Notes: generated by a model from the sequence alone, not told the origin. 47,437 nucleotides of DNA from Lentzea albida (GCF_900111005.1 NZ_FOFV01000035.1:1-47437), one strand, 5' to 3'. Shown: positions 32,331 to 41,831, counted from the first letter of the stretch. Numbers and translations: made by a program.

Positions 32331-35300
32331 TCAGTCCTCCTGGACCGGCGGTCCCGCGGGCCGCGACACGGCGCGGCGCCTGCGGGTGGTGGTGACCACC
32401 GGTGCGGGCATCTGGACCTCGGGCTGCTTGGGCACCTCCACTACGACCGGGGCGGGTGCCTCGGTCGCGGCGGGGGCACCGGCCGCGCGCTTGGCCGCAC
32501 GACGCCGCGGGCGGGCCGCGGGGGCCTCCACGGCGGCCGCTGGGGCCTCGGCGACGGGTTCGGGTGCGGTGACCGGCGCGGGAGCGGTGACCGGCTCAGC
32601 GGCCTCCACGGGCTCCTGCTCGGGCTCGGCGACCGGTGCGGGCAGCTGCGCGCCGATGCGGCCGGTGACAGCGGGCTGCTGAGCGCCGATGCGACCGGTG
32701 ACGGCAGGCTGCTGCGCGCCGATGCGGCCCGTCACGACGGGCTGCTCGGGGGCGGGCTCCGGCGAGACCGGCTCGACGAGCTCCTCGGCCGTCTCCTCGA
32801 TCACCACGGGCTCGGGCTCGGCGACGACGACCGGGTCGACCTCGACCGGGGCCGGGTCCTCGGCGACCTCGTGCGGCACGTGGCCGTTGACGGCCTGCTC
32901 CTCGACCACGACCGCGTCGACGACGGCCTGCGGCTCCTTGTCGCGCCCACGGCGACGGCGGCGACGACGGCCGTGGCCCTCGTGCTCCTGGTCGGCCGCG
33001 ACCGCGTCCTCGGAGGTGTCCTCCGGCTCGCCCGGCTCGATGACGACCTCGGGCTCGGCCGGCGCCTCGGGGGCCTCGACCGACGCCTCGACGACCTCGG
33101 TGGTCTCGGCAGACTGCTCGCCGCCGCCCTTGTTGCGGCGCGACTTGCGGCCACCGCCCTGCGCCTGCTGCTGCTGGCCGCCGCCGTTGCCACCGCCGTG
33201 CGAGTGCACGGGCTCGGTGGACACGACGACGCCGCGGCCGCGGCAGTGCTCGCACGTCTGGCTGAACGCCTCGAGCAGGCCGGTGCCGACCCGCTTGCGC
33301 GTCATCTGCACGAGGCCGAGCGAGGTGACCTCGGCGACCTGGTGGCGCGTGCGGTCGCGGCCGAGGCACTCGGTCAGGCGGCGCAGCACCAGGTCCCGGT
33401 TCGACTCGAGCACCATGTCGATGAAGTCGATGACGATGATGCCGCCGATGTCGCGCAGCCGGAGCTGGCGGACGATCTCCTCCGCCGACTCCAGGTTGTT
33501 GCGGGTGACGGTCTCCTCGAGGTTGCCGCCCGACCCGGTGAACTTGCCGGTGTTGACGTCGATGACCGTCATCGCCTCGGTGCGGTCGATGATCAGGTAG
33601 CCGCCCGAGGGCAGCCAGACCTTCCGGTCGAGCGCCTTCATCAGCTGCTCGTCGATGCGGTACTCGACGAACGCGTCGTTGTTGCCGACGTGCTTCTTCA
33701 GGCGGTCCTGCAGGTCCGGCGCCACGTGGCGGACGTAGCCGTCGATGACGTCCCACGCCTCGTCGCCCTGGACGACGAGCTGGGCGAAGTCCTCGGTGAA
33801 CAGGTCGCGGACGACCTTCACCAGCAGGTCCGGCTCCTCGTAGAGCAGCGTCGGCGCCTTGGTGGAGGTGCTCTCGGACTTCTCCTTGATGACCTTCCAC
33901 TGGGCCTGCAGACGCGTGACGTCGCGGCCGAGCTCCTCCTCGGAGATGCCCTCCGAGGCGGTGCGGATGATCACGCCGGCGTCCTCGGGGACGACGCGCT
34001 TGAGGATGTCCTTGAGGCGCTTGCGCTCGTTGTCGGGCAGCTTGCGGCTGATGCCCGTGGCACCGCCGCCCGGCACGTAGACGAGGAAGCGGCCGGGGAG
34101 GCTGATCTGCGTGGTGAGGCGCGCGCCCTTGTGGCCGACCGGGTCCTTGGTGACCTGGACGAGCACCGAGTCGCCGCTCGAGAGCGCCTGCTCGATCTTG
34201 CGGGACTTGCCCTCGAGACCGGCGGCGTCCCAGTCGACCTCACCGGCGTAGAGCACGGCGTTGCGGCCGCGGCCGATGTCGATGAACGCGGCCTCCATGC
34301 TCGGCAGCACGTTCTGCACGCGGCCGAGGTACACGTTGCCCACGATCGAGCCGGTGCCCGACGACGTGACGAAGTGCTCGACCAGCACGCCGTCTTCCAG
34401 CACGCCGATCTGGGTCCGGTCACCGCGCTCGCGGACGACCATCGTGCGGGCCACGGCCTCGCGGCGGGCCAGGAACTCGGCCTCGGTGAGCACCGGGGCG
34501 CGGCGGCGGCCGGCCTCGCGACCGTCGCGGCGGCGCTGGCGCTTGGCCTCCAGGCGCGTGGAGCCGCGGATGCTGCGCACCTCGCTCTGCGCGGCCTCGG
34601 AGTCGGCCTTGTCGTCGCGCGCGTCGCGGGACTCGCGGACGTGCACGACCGTGTTCGGCGGGTCGTCCTCGGACGTCACCTCGTCGTCGGCGCCCGTCTT
34701 GCGACGGCGACGGCGGCGGCGACGGCGGGTCGAGCTCTCCTCGCCGTCGTCCTCGGCCTCGGCGGCGTCGTCGGACTCGGTGCTCTCGGAGGACTCCTCG
34801 GCCTGGGCCTCGTCGGTCTCCTCGCCGGTCTCGGCGTCGGTGCCCTTGCCGCGGCCGCGGCCACGACGGCCCCGGCGGCGGCGACGGCGGCTGTCGCCCT
34901 CGTCGTCACCGTCGACGTCGGCGTCCGCGTCCTGCTCGGCCTCGGCGGCGTCGAGCTCGTCCGCGGCGATCTCACCGACGGACTTCTCCTCGGCGACCGG
35001 CTCCTCCTCGACCACGAACGGCGAGACGGGCGCCTTCGGGCGCTCGACCGGCGTCGGCGGCAGGAAGACCGCGCTCGGCGCGGCGAAGACCGGCGCGAGC
35101 GCCGGTGCCTCGAACGCCGGGATCGCGGGGGCCTCGTAGTCCTCGGTGACCTCACCGGTGACCACGTCGTCCCACTCGACCAGCGTCTCGGCGACCTTCA
35201 GCGCCACGTCGCGGCTCACGCTCGACTGCGCGCTGCGGGCGACCTCACCGAGGTCGGCCAGCGCCGTCATCACGTCCTTGCTGCTGACGGACAGCAGCTT

Positions 35301-35408
35301 CGCCAGTGCGTGGACCCGCAGCTTGTCCGGCAGGTCCGCCAGTTCAGGGCGCGCGGCAACGACACCCTGCCCGCCGGTCCCACCGGCAGGCTGTTCCTTG
35401 TTCGACAT
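32331..35408 (-). CDS. rne: Ribonuclease E/G family, extended actinobacterial form
   Basis: A 1025-residue RNA-decay and rRNA-processing endonuclease. The N-terminal 330 residues are a disordered extension with acidic runs and Arg tracts (RRRRRGRRGRGRGKG, TRRRRRRRRRK). The catalytic core follows: S1 domain (TQIGVLEDGVLVEHF near 331, VYLGRVQNVLPSMEAAFIDIG), DNase I-like domain (MTVIDVNTGKFTG near 613, GGIIVIDFIDM) and the Zn-link TCEHCRGRG near 719. A low-complexity tail of 300 residues rich in Pro, Glu and Val includes an 11-residue motif repeated three times. The ATG at 35408 has GGAGGAG at good spacing; an upstream ATG at 35540 is not supported. Neighbours rplU and ndk match M. tuberculosis Rv2442c-Rv2445c. 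Confidence 0.96.
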   Translation of the reverse strand: MSNKEQPAGGTGGQGVVAARPELADLPDKLRVHALAKLLSVSSKDVMTALADLGEVARSAQSSVSRDVALKVAETLVEWDDVVTGEVTEDYEAPAIPAFEAPALAPVFAAPSAVFLPPTPVERPKAPVSPFVVEEEPVAEEKSVGEIAADELDAAEAEQDADADVDGDDEGDSRRRRRRGRRGRGRGKGTDAETGEETDEAQAEESSESTESDDAAEAEDDGEESSTRRRRRRRRRKTGADDEVTSEDDPPNTVVHVRESRDARDDKADSEAAQSEVRSIRGSTRLEAKRQRRRDGREAGRRRAPVLTEAEFLARREAVARTMVVRERGDRTQIGVLEDGVLVEHFVTSSGTGSIVGNVYLGRVQNVLPSMEAAFIDIGRGRNAVLYAGEVDWDAAGLEGKSRKIEQALSSGDSVLVQVTKDPVGHKGARLTTQISLPGRFLVYVPGGGATGISRKLPDNERKRLKDILKRVVPEDAGVIIRTASEGISEEELGRDVTRLQAQWKVIKEKSESTSTKAPTLLYEEPDLLVKVVRDLFTEDFAQLVVQGDEAWDVIDGYVRHVAPDLQDRLKKHVGNNDAFVEYRIDEQLMKALDRKVWLPSGGYLIIDRTEAMTVIDVNTGKFTGSGGNLEETVTRNNLESAEEIVRQLRLRDIGGIIVIDFIDMVLESNRDLVLRRLTECLGRDRTRHQVAEVTSLGLVQMTRKRVGTGLLEAFSQTCEHCRGRGVVVSTEPVHSHGGGNGGGQQQQAQGGGRKSRRNKGGGEQSAETTEVVEASVEAPEAPAEPEVVIEPGEPEDTSEDAVAADQEHEGHGRRRRRRRGRDKEPQAVVDAVVVEEQAVNGHVPHEVAEDPAPVEVDPVVVAEPEPVVIEETAEELVEPVSPEPAPEQPVVTGRIGAQQPAVTGRIGAQQPAVTGRIGAQLPAPVAEPEQEPVEAAEPVTAPAPVTAPEPVAEAPAAAVEAPAARPRRRAAKRAAGAPAATEAPAPVVVEVPKQPEVQMPAPVVTTTRRRRAVSRPAGPPVQED
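32646..32744 (-). repeat. Three 33-bp tandem repeats in the rne tail
   Basis: Units 32646-32678, 32679-32711 and 32712-32744 each encode an 11-residue motif of the form VTGRIGAQQPA. The DNA copies differ at several silent positions. Confidence 0.9.
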
Positions 35409-35620
35409 GCAGCTCCTCCACCCCCGGGCGCGTCCCGTGAGGACGCGGCCGCGCAGGGGCCTCTCTTTTGTCTCTCCACCGCTGCTCGCGGCGGGAATCC
35501 TTGCCTCGCGCGCAGTGGCGTGGCGCCTCACCGGGCGCACGCTTGCGCAGGTCCCACGACGACGCCGCTGTCAGCGCCGCTCCTCCTGTTTGCCTCGCGG
35601 ACGTGACGTCCCGTCGCTCG
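35409..35620. other. rne leader region
   Basis: About 210 bp between the DUF2344 gene and rne with no credible gene. Leftward, a 7-bp stem (CGCGTCC/GGACGCG) with a short loop lies near 35430-35450, just before the Shine-Dalgarno GGAGGAG. In E. coli the rne leader folds into hairpins used for autoregulation; the same role here is a guess. Confidence 0.4.
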
Positions 35621-36346
35621 TCAGGACTCCTTGTCCTGCTGGAGCGGGTCCACCAGTCCGCCATCGCCGTCGAGCCTTCCCTGCGCCATCCGGGTTGCTC
35701 TCGCAGGTACCGGCGGCACGAGATCGGCCACGACGCGAAGCGCATTCAGCACGTCGTCGGGTCGGACGGTAGGCGTTACCTGCCGCACGACCGTCATGAG
35801 TATCCCACACGGTTGTGACAAAGCGGTGTCATCGTGTCGGGCGTCGCTCGAACGGGGTTCGACCAGCGCCGACACGACGGCGGGCCGCACGTCCAGCATC
35901 TTCGTGCCGTTCTTGGTGAGGCGTTCGACCTCGACGGACTCGGCGGCGAGGAAGACCTCCACCGCCTTCGCGAGCTCGGCGGGCTCCACCCCGTCGAGCT
36001 CGATCCGCCACTCGCTCGCGTCGATGCGCTCGGTGAGGTTGCCCCCGCGCGCCTGGACGATGTCGACGACGTCGATGCCGGGCGGCAACGCCTCGTCGAG
36101 CGCGGCCCTGAGCGCCACCGGGTCCACCTGCTCGACCACGGACACCTCGACGTACTCCGCCTCGCTGGCGACGCCGGTCGGCGCGGCGCCGACCCACGAC
36201 ACCTTCGGGTGAGGGCTGAACCCCTGGGAGTAGGCCATGGGTACGCCTGCCCGGCGCAGCGCGCGTTCGAACGTGCGAGCGATGTCGCGGTGCGAAGTGA
36301 ATCGCAGCCTCCCCCGCTTGGTGTAGCGCAGGCGCAGTTTCTGCAC
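35621..36346 (-). CDS. TIGR03936/DUF2344 protein (radical-SAM partner)
   Basis: A 241-residue protein of the family normally encoded next to the TIGR03960 radical-SAM protein. LRLRYTKRGRLRFTSHRDIARTFERAL appears here as LRLRYTKRGRLRF and SHRDIARTFERAL; VPMAYSQGFSPHPKVSW and GVASEAEYVEV are further signatures. In some genomes the two are a single fused protein, so it is likely an accessory or substrate-binding part. The GTG at 36346 gives the family start (VQKLRLRY); no clear Shine-Dalgarno is visible, and no ATG, GTG or TTG lies in frame between it and distant upstream codons. Its partner is 1.9 kb away, behind a protease on the other strand. Confidence 0.87.
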   Translation of the reverse strand: MQKLRLRYTKRGRLRFTSHRDIARTFERALRRAGVPMAYSQGFSPHPKVSWVGAAPTGVASEAEYVEVSVVEQVDPVALRAALDEALPPGIDVVDIVQARGGNLTERIDASEWRIELDGVEPAELAKAVEVFLAAESVEVERLTKNGTKMLDVRPAVVSALVEPRSSDARHDDTALSQPCGILMTVVRQVTPTVRPDDVLNALRVVADLVPPVPARATRMAQGRLDGDGGLVDPLQQDKES

Positions 36347-36551
36347 CGCGGCGGCGGAGGGGTTGTTGGGCAGGTTGCGGCTCAGTGGTGCTCCCGAGTG
36401 GTGTTCCGACGGGTGAGCGGTCCCATCGGCGCAGGCTGTTCGTCCATGAGGACGGTACCGTGAACCTGATTCAGAACGTTCAGCTTGTCTAGATCGTTGC
36501 GCGTGGCTACGGTCCGGCTGACTGGACGCCCTGCCTACCTGGAGGTCCCTG

Positions 36552-37979
36552 GTGCCTCTGCTCCACCGCGCTCGAGCGGCGGCGATGACCGCACTGCTCG
36601 CGGCCGGGTGCTTGGCGGCGTCCCTGCCCGCAGCCGCGCAGCCGTGGGTCTCCCCGGTGACCCCGGAGTGCATCCAGCCCGGTCCGCTGCTGCGCTACCT
36701 GGTGGTGTTCTCGCAGCTCACGACCCCTGCGATGGCGGACGCGGAGATCACAGAGGCCTGCGGCACGACGACGGTCTACTACCCCGAGATCTCGGTCGCC
36801 GTGGCGACCTCGCCGGACCCGTCGTTCCTCAAGCTGATCGGCCCGCAGCGCGCGTACAGCGCCCAGGCCGAGAGCGTGAAGCGCTCCCCGAAGCGCAAGA
36901 AGGACGACACGGAACTGCTCCGCCCGTCCGGCGTGCGTTCCGGCGAGCAGTGGGACATGGATCTCATCAAGGCCCCCGCCGCCCACGAGGTCACGACGGG
37001 GTCCAAGTCCGTCGTCGTGGGCGTGCTGGACTCGGGCGTCGACGCCCGCCACCCGGACCTGGCGGACGCGCTGGCCCCGGAACTCTCCGCCGGTTGCCTG
37101 ACCGGCAAGCCCGACACGACGCCGTCCGCGTGGGCCCCGACGACCTCGCCCCACGGCACGCACGTCGCCGGCACCATCGCCGCGGCGGACGACGGCCGCG
37201 GTGTCGTGGGCGTCGCGCCCGGCGTGCGCATCGCGTCCGTGAAGGTCGTCGACGACGAGGGCTTCATCTACCCCGAGTACGCGGTGTGCGGCTTCATGTG
37301 GGCCGCCGCGCAGGGCATGACGATCACCAACAACAGCTACTTCATCGACCCGTACCTCTTCACCTGCCAGAGCGAGCCGGGCCAGCGCGTCATCTACGAG
37401 GCCGTACGCCGCGCCGTCGACTACGCCACCTCGCAGAACGTCCTGACGGTCGCCGCCGCCGGCAACGCCGCCGCGGACCTGTCCCGTCCCGGCCGCGACT
37501 CGATGTCGCCGACCAACGGCGACGCGCAGACCAGGCCGGTCGACTCGACGTGCGTGGTGCTGCCGGCGCAGCTCAAGAACGTGGTCGGCGTGTCGGCGGT
37601 GGAGTCGACCAAGACCAAGGCGGGGTACAGCTCGTACGGGCTGGGCGCGATCGACGTGACGGCTCCCGGTGGTGACGTGCGCTCGCCCAACGGATGTGTG
37701 TTGTCGACCGTGCCTTCCGGCTACGACTACTCGTGTGGCACGTCGATGGCGGCACCGCACGCGGCCGGGGTGGCGGCTTTGATCGCGTCCACGCACCCCG
37801 AGGCGGATGCGGTGTCGTTGGGGCGGATGTTGAACGTCCAGGCCGAGACGCTGGCTTGCCCGGCGGACTACGACTTGAACGGGACCGGGGTGCAGGACGC
37901 CTTTTGCACCGGGTACTCGGAGTACAACTCGTTCTACGGGCACGGGCTGGTGGACGCTTTGGCCGCGGTGACGAAGTAG
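36552..37979 (+). CDS. Secreted S8 family (subtilisin-like) serine protease
   Basis: A 475-residue secreted protease. A signal peptide (about 1-29) precedes a short propeptide-like region and the S8 catalytic domain with triad D160 (VLDSGVDARHPDL), H201 (HGTHVAGT) and S398 (GTSMAAPH), and the oxyanion Asn in AAAGNAAAD. Several cysteines (for example in CLTGKPD, AVCGFM, FTCQSE, STCVVL) suggest disulfides. No C-terminal anchor or sorting signal, so it is released. The GTG at 36552 has GGAGG 7 nt upstream. It lies on the opposite strand between two genes that normally sit together, marking it as an insertion. Confidence 0.93.
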   Translation: MPLLHRARAAAMTALLAAGCLAASLPAAAQPWVSPVTPECIQPGPLLRYLVVFSQLTTPAMADAEITEACGTTTVYYPEISVAVATSPDPSFLKLIGPQRAYSAQAESVKRSPKRKKDDTELLRPSGVRSGEQWDMDLIKAPAAHEVTTGSKSVVVGVLDSGVDARHPDLADALAPELSAGCLTGKPDTTPSAWAPTTSPHGTHVAGTIAAADDGRGVVGVAPGVRIASVKVVDDEGFIYPEYAVCGFMWAAAQGMTITNNSYFIDPYLFTCQSEPGQRVIYEAVRRAVDYATSQNVLTVAAAGNAAADLSRPGRDSMSPTNGDAQTRPVDSTCVVLPAQLKNVVGVSAVESTKTKAGYSSYGLGAIDVTAPGGDVRSPNGCVLSTVPSGYDYSCGTSMAAPHAAGVAALIASTHPEADAVSLGRMLNVQAETLACPADYDLNGTGVQDAFCTGYSEYNSFYGHGLVDALAAVTK

Positions 37980-38157
37980 CCGCTCTGGGTTCTGGGCTGT
38001 GCGGGGCTCTGACGGTGGGGTGCGCGCGCGTCGAGCGCGAGTGGTGGTGTGCGCGCGTTGGGTGACAGTGCTTGACGCCTAGCGTCCGTGAGCGACGTTG
38101 TGTGGGCGGCGCGCCCGCCCAGAGGACATGCCCACGCCGTGTGGCCGACAACGCGAA

Positions 38158-38183
38158 ACAGGGCCCGCTTGCGCAGGCCCTGT
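38158..38183. terminator. Hairpin between the protease and radical-SAM genes
   Basis: An 8-bp stem (ACAGGGCC with GGCCCTGT) and a 10-nt loop in the 232-bp gap between the two convergent genes. It lacks a T run but is placed to end either transcript. Nothing else is visible in the gap. Confidence 0.45.
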
Positions 38184-38211
38184 CCCTCGGCTGGTGTCCC
38201 CTACCCGCGCC

Positions 38212-40173
38212 TCACGGCGTGAGGGCCGGGTTCTTCACCGGTGAGCCGACGCCGACCGGTGAGATCGGCAGCAGCTTGCGGCCCGTCGGGCCGACCTCGA
38301 TGTCCGTGCCCATGGCCGGGCAGACGCCGCAGTCGAAGCACGGGGTCCAGCGGCAGTCGTCCTGCTCGCGCTCGTCGAGGGCGTCCTGCCAGTCGGCCCA
38401 GAGCCATTCCTTGTCGAGGCCCGAGTCGAGGTGGTCCCAGGGCAGGACCTCCAGCTCCTCGCGCTCGCGGGTCGTGTACCAGGCGAGGTCGACGCCGAGC
38501 GGTTCGAGCTGCTCCGCGGCCTTGGCGGTCCAGCGGTCGTAGCTGAAGTGCTCGCTCCAGCCGTCGAACCGGCCGCCGTCGCGCCACACGGCCTCGATGA
38601 CCTTGCCGATGCGGCGGTCACCTCGGCTGAGCAGGCCTTCGATGAGGCTCGGCTTGCCGTCGTGGTAGCGCATGCCGATGTTGCGGCCGAGGCTGCGGTC
38701 GGCGTTGACGGCCTCGCGCAACTTCCTCAGCCTGTCGTCGACCGTGTCCGGGTCGCACTGCGGGGCCCACTGGAACGGCGTGTGCGGCTTGGGCACGAAG
38801 CCGCCGATCGAGATGGTGCAGCGGACGTCGTTGCGGCCGCTGGCCTGGCGGCCGGCTCGGATGACGTTCTTCGCCATCTCCGCGATCTGCAGGACGTCCT
38901 CGTCCTCCTCGGTCGGGAGGCCGCACATGAAGTAGAGCTTCACCTGCCGCCAGCCGTTGGAGAACGCGGCCGACACCGTCCTGATGAGGTCCTCTTCGGA
39001 CACCATCTTGTTGATGACGCGGCGCATCCGCTCGCTGCCGCCCTCGGGCGCGAAGGTGAGGCCCGAGCGGCGCCCGTTGCGGGAGAGCTCGTTCGCGAGG
39101 TCGATGTTGAACGCGTCCACGCGGGTGCTCGGCAGGCTCAGGCCCGTGTTCGTGCCCTCGTAGCGGTCGGCGAGGCCCTTGGTGATCTCGGCGATCTCGC
39201 TGTGGTCGGCGCTCGACAACGAAAGCAGGCCGACCTCTTCGAAGCCCGTGGCCTCCAGACCCTTCTGGACCATGGCGCCGATGCCCTCGATGGACCGCTC
39301 GCGCACCGGGCGGGTGATCATGCCCGCCTGGCAGAAGCGGCAGCCTCGGGTGCAGCCGCGGAAGATCTCGACGCTCATCCGCTCGTGCACGCTCTCGGCG
39401 AGCGGCACCAGCGGCTGCTTCGGGTACGGCCACGCGTCCAGGTCCATCGTGGTGCGCTTGAAGACGCGGTACGGGACCCGGTCGCGGTTCGGCACGACGC
39501 GCTGGATGCGGCCGTCGGGCAGGTACTCCACGTCGTAGAAGCGCGGGACGTACACGCCGCCGGTCTCGGCGAGGCGCGTCAGCACCTCGTCGCGGCCGCC
39601 GGGGCAGCCCTCGGCCTTCCACGTCTTCACAATCTCGGTGATCTCGAGGACGGCCTCTTCGCCGTCGCCGAGCACCGCCGCGTCCACGAAGTCCGCGATC
39701 GGTTCCGGGTTGAACGCCGCGTGCCCTCCGGCGACCACGATCGGGTCTGCCTCGGTGCGGTCGGCGGCGTGCAGCGGGATGCCGGCGAGGTCCAGCGCCG
39801 TCAGCATGTTCGTGTAGCCCAGCTCCGTCGCGAAGCTGATGCCCATCAGGTCGAACGCCTTCAGCGGGCGGTGCCCGTCGACCGTGAACTGCGGGACGTC
39901 GTGCTCGCGCATGAGCTTCTCGAGGTCCGGCCACACGGCGTACGTGCGCTCGGCGAGCACGTCCGGCAGCTCGTTGAGGATCTCGTAGAGGATCATGACG
40001 CCCTGGTTGGGCAGGCCGACCTCGTACGCGTCGGGGTACATCAAAGCCCAGCGCACGGACGCCGCGTCCCAGTCCTTGACGGTCGCGTTGAGCTCCCCGC
40101 CGACGTACTGCACCGGCTTGGAGATCCGCGGCAGCAGAGGCTCCAACCTGGGGAAAACAGACTCGACACTCAC
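38212..40173 (-). CDS. TIGR03960 family radical SAM protein (B12-binding type)
   Basis: A 653-residue radical-SAM enzyme. The N-terminal cobalamin-binding-like domain (MYPDAYEVGLPNQGVMILYE, VAGGHAAFNPEP) is followed by the radical-SAM core with CTRGCRFCQAG near residue 275, a CX3CX2C cluster site in place of the standard CX3CX2C spacing context, then AFNIDLANELSRNG and KLYFMCGLPTEED. A C-terminal cluster CFDCGVC may bind another metal centre. The reaction is unknown; it works with the DUF2344 protein. GTG at 40173 fits the family start (SVFPRLEPLLPRISKPVQY). The gene follows the ABC permease by 42 nt but a hairpin lies between. Confidence 0.94.
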   Translation of the reverse strand: MSVESVFPRLEPLLPRISKPVQYVGGELNATVKDWDAASVRWALMYPDAYEVGLPNQGVMILYEILNELPDVLAERTYAVWPDLEKLMREHDVPQFTVDGHRPLKAFDLMGISFATELGYTNMLTALDLAGIPLHAADRTEADPIVVAGGHAAFNPEPIADFVDAAVLGDGEEAVLEITEIVKTWKAEGCPGGRDEVLTRLAETGGVYVPRFYDVEYLPDGRIQRVVPNRDRVPYRVFKRTTMDLDAWPYPKQPLVPLAESVHERMSVEIFRGCTRGCRFCQAGMITRPVRERSIEGIGAMVQKGLEATGFEEVGLLSLSSADHSEIAEITKGLADRYEGTNTGLSLPSTRVDAFNIDLANELSRNGRRSGLTFAPEGGSERMRRVINKMVSEEDLIRTVSAAFSNGWRQVKLYFMCGLPTEEDEDVLQIAEMAKNVIRAGRQASGRNDVRCTISIGGFVPKPHTPFQWAPQCDPDTVDDRLRKLREAVNADRSLGRNIGMRYHDGKPSLIEGLLSRGDRRIGKVIEAVWRDGGRFDGWSEHFSYDRWTAKAAEQLEPLGVDLAWYTTREREELEVLPWDHLDSGLDKEWLWADWQDALDEREQDDCRWTPCFDCGVCPAMGTDIEVGPTGRKLLPISPVGVGSPVKNPALTP

Positions 40174-40186
40174 ACGACCAGAGTAA

Positions 40187-40208
40187 CGGCCCCGTGGCGG
40201 CGGGGCCG
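40187..40208 (-). terminator. Hairpin after the ABC transporter operon
   Basis: An 8-bp GC stem (CGGCCCCG with CGGGGCCG) with a 6-nt loop, 7 nt beyond the permease stop in the leftward direction and followed by TTACTCT. It may separate the ABC operon from the radical-SAM gene. Confidence 0.5.
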
Positions 40209-40215
40209 AACGCGG

Positions 40216-41061
40216 TCAGTCCAGCAACAACTTGCCCAGCCGGCGCGCCGCCACGACCGTCCCGAAGGCCGCCAGGACGGCGAAGTACGCGAGGTGGCCG
40301 AGCATGCCCCAGCCGACCACGCCCAGCGTGAGGCCGCGCATGAGCTCGATGGCGTGGTAGAGCGGCGTCCACGTCACGACGGTCTGCAGCCAGCCCGGGT
40401 AGACCGACAGCGGGTAGAACGTCGTCGAGAACAGGAACAGCGGCAGCACCGCCAGTTGCACCAGGTCGAAGTCCTGCCACGAGCGCATGAACGTCGTCGC
40501 CGCCATGCCCACCGCCGCGAACGCGAACGCCACCAGCAGCGCCGCGGGCAGGGCCAGCAACGCCCACGGCGAGGCGATGAGCCCCATCGCGAGCATCACG
40601 CCGAGGAACCCAGCTGAGTACAGGCCGCCGCGCAGCAACGCCCACGAGATCTCGCCGATCGCGATGTCCATCGGCCCCATCGGCGTCGTGAGCATCGCGT
40701 CGTAGAGCTTCGCGTACTTGAACTTGAAGAACACGTTGAACGTCGCGTCGTACACGGCACCGTTCATCGCGCTCGCCGCCAGCAGCGCGGGCGCCACGAA
40801 CGCCGCGTAGCTGATCGGCCGCCCGTCCGGCCCGGCTACCGCCGTCACCATCTGCCCGAACCCGAGCCCCAGCGACCACAGGAACAGCATCGGCTCGAAC
40901 GCCCCGCCGACCAGCACGAACCACGCCCGCCTGTTCACTACCGCGGACCGTTCGACGAGCATGCTCGCCCTGCGCCCGTAGAGCCCCGGCGGGATCACGC
41001 GCCACAGCAGCCCCACGCTCGCGGGCTTGGCCTGGTCGGCTCGGTCGAGGGTCTGCGTCAT
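40216..41061 (-). CDS. ABC-2 type transporter permease (second)
   Basis: A 281-residue ABC-2 permease with about six transmembrane helices: FVLVGGAFEPMLFLWSLGLGFG in the first, AAFVAPALLAASAMNGA and WALLRGGLYSAGFLGVMLA later. The block AKLYDAMLTTPMGPMDIAIGE is the conserved cytoplasmic loop of the NodJ-like exporter branch. Its ATG overlaps the stop of the first permease (ATGA at 41058-41061). The two permeases probably form a heterodimer with the ATPase encoded at the start of the operon. Substrate unknown. Confidence 0.92.
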   Translation of the reverse strand: MTQTLDRADQAKPASVGLLWRVIPPGLYGRRASMLVERSAVVNRRAWFVLVGGAFEPMLFLWSLGLGFGQMVTAVAGPDGRPISYAAFVAPALLAASAMNGAVYDATFNVFFKFKYAKLYDAMLTTPMGPMDIAIGEISWALLRGGLYSAGFLGVMLAMGLIASPWALLALPAALLVAFAFAAVGMAATTFMRSWQDFDLVQLAVLPLFLFSTTFYPLSVYPGWLQTVVTWTPLYHAIELMRGLTLGVVGWGMLGHLAYFAVLAAFGTVVAARRLGKLLLD

Positions 41062-41831
41062 ACCGCCAGCCTCCGGTGGAAGAACTTCACGCCGAGCGCG
41101 ACGCCGACAGCGACCAACGCGCCGAGGTACGCGGTGTGCCCCAACGCCGGTAAGAGGTCCAACGTGCCGAACGTGGCACCGCGTGCGAGCTCGATGCCGT
41201 GCCACGCCGGCGTCAGCCACACGAGCGGCAGCAACCAGTCCGGCAGCTGGCTGACCGGGAAGAACGCGCCGGTGAACAACGTCATCGGCATCAGCACGAA
41301 CCGGAAGATGTTGTTGAACGCCTCGGGTTTCTCCAGCGTCGCGCTGTAGGCCACCAGGGGCGCGCTGAACGCCAGCCCCGCGAGCGTCGCGACCGGGATC
41401 GCCAGCAGGATGCCGGGCCCGGCCGCCGCACCGAGGGCGGCGGCGATGCCGACGAACACGACCGACCGCAGCAACAACTGCGACCCGATCCACATCACCT
41501 GCGAGTAGAGCACCTGCGCCGGCGTGATCGGGGTGGCCACCATGGCGATGAACGACTTCTGCCACATGAACTGCGACATGACCGGGAACGTCGACTCGAA
41601 CGTCGCCCCCTGCACCGCCGTGACCACGACCAGCGCGGGCGCGAGGTACTGCAGGTACGGCACGCCGCCGATCAACGCCGTCGACTGCACCTGCGACCCG
41701 AACCCCAGTCCGAGCGCCAGCAGGAACAGCACCGGCGTCAAGAAGCTCGACACCGCCGTGGCCCGCCAGTTGCGCCGGTACCACGTCCAGGTCTTCTCGA
41801 ACCCGAACCAGGAAGCCCTCAACGTCTCCAT
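41058..41831 (-). CDS. ABC-2 type transporter permease (first)
   Basis: A 257-residue ABC-2 permease, six hydrophobic helices, paralogous to the gene that follows. WTWYRRNWRATAVSSFLTPVLF leads into helix 1; LQYLAPALVVVTAVQGATFES and MWQKSFIAMVATPITPAQVL match the NodJ/ABC-2 loop. Its ATG overlaps the ATPase stop (TGATG at 41829-41833) and its own stop overlaps the next permease start, so all three are made in ratio. The likely function is export of a lipid-linked or hydrophobic compound, by analogy with NodIJ and drug exporters. Confidence 0.92.
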   Translation of the reverse strand: METLRASWFGFEKTWTWYRRNWRATAVSSFLTPVLFLLALGLGFGSQVQSTALIGGVPYLQYLAPALVVVTAVQGATFESTFPVMSQFMWQKSFIAMVATPITPAQVLYSQVMWIGSQLLLRSVVFVGIAAALGAAAGPGILLAIPVATLAGLAFSAPLVAYSATLEKPEAFNNIFRFVLMPMTLFTGAFFPVSQLPDWLLPLVWLTPAWHGIELARGATFGTLDLLPALGHTAYLGALVAVGVALGVKFFHRRLAV

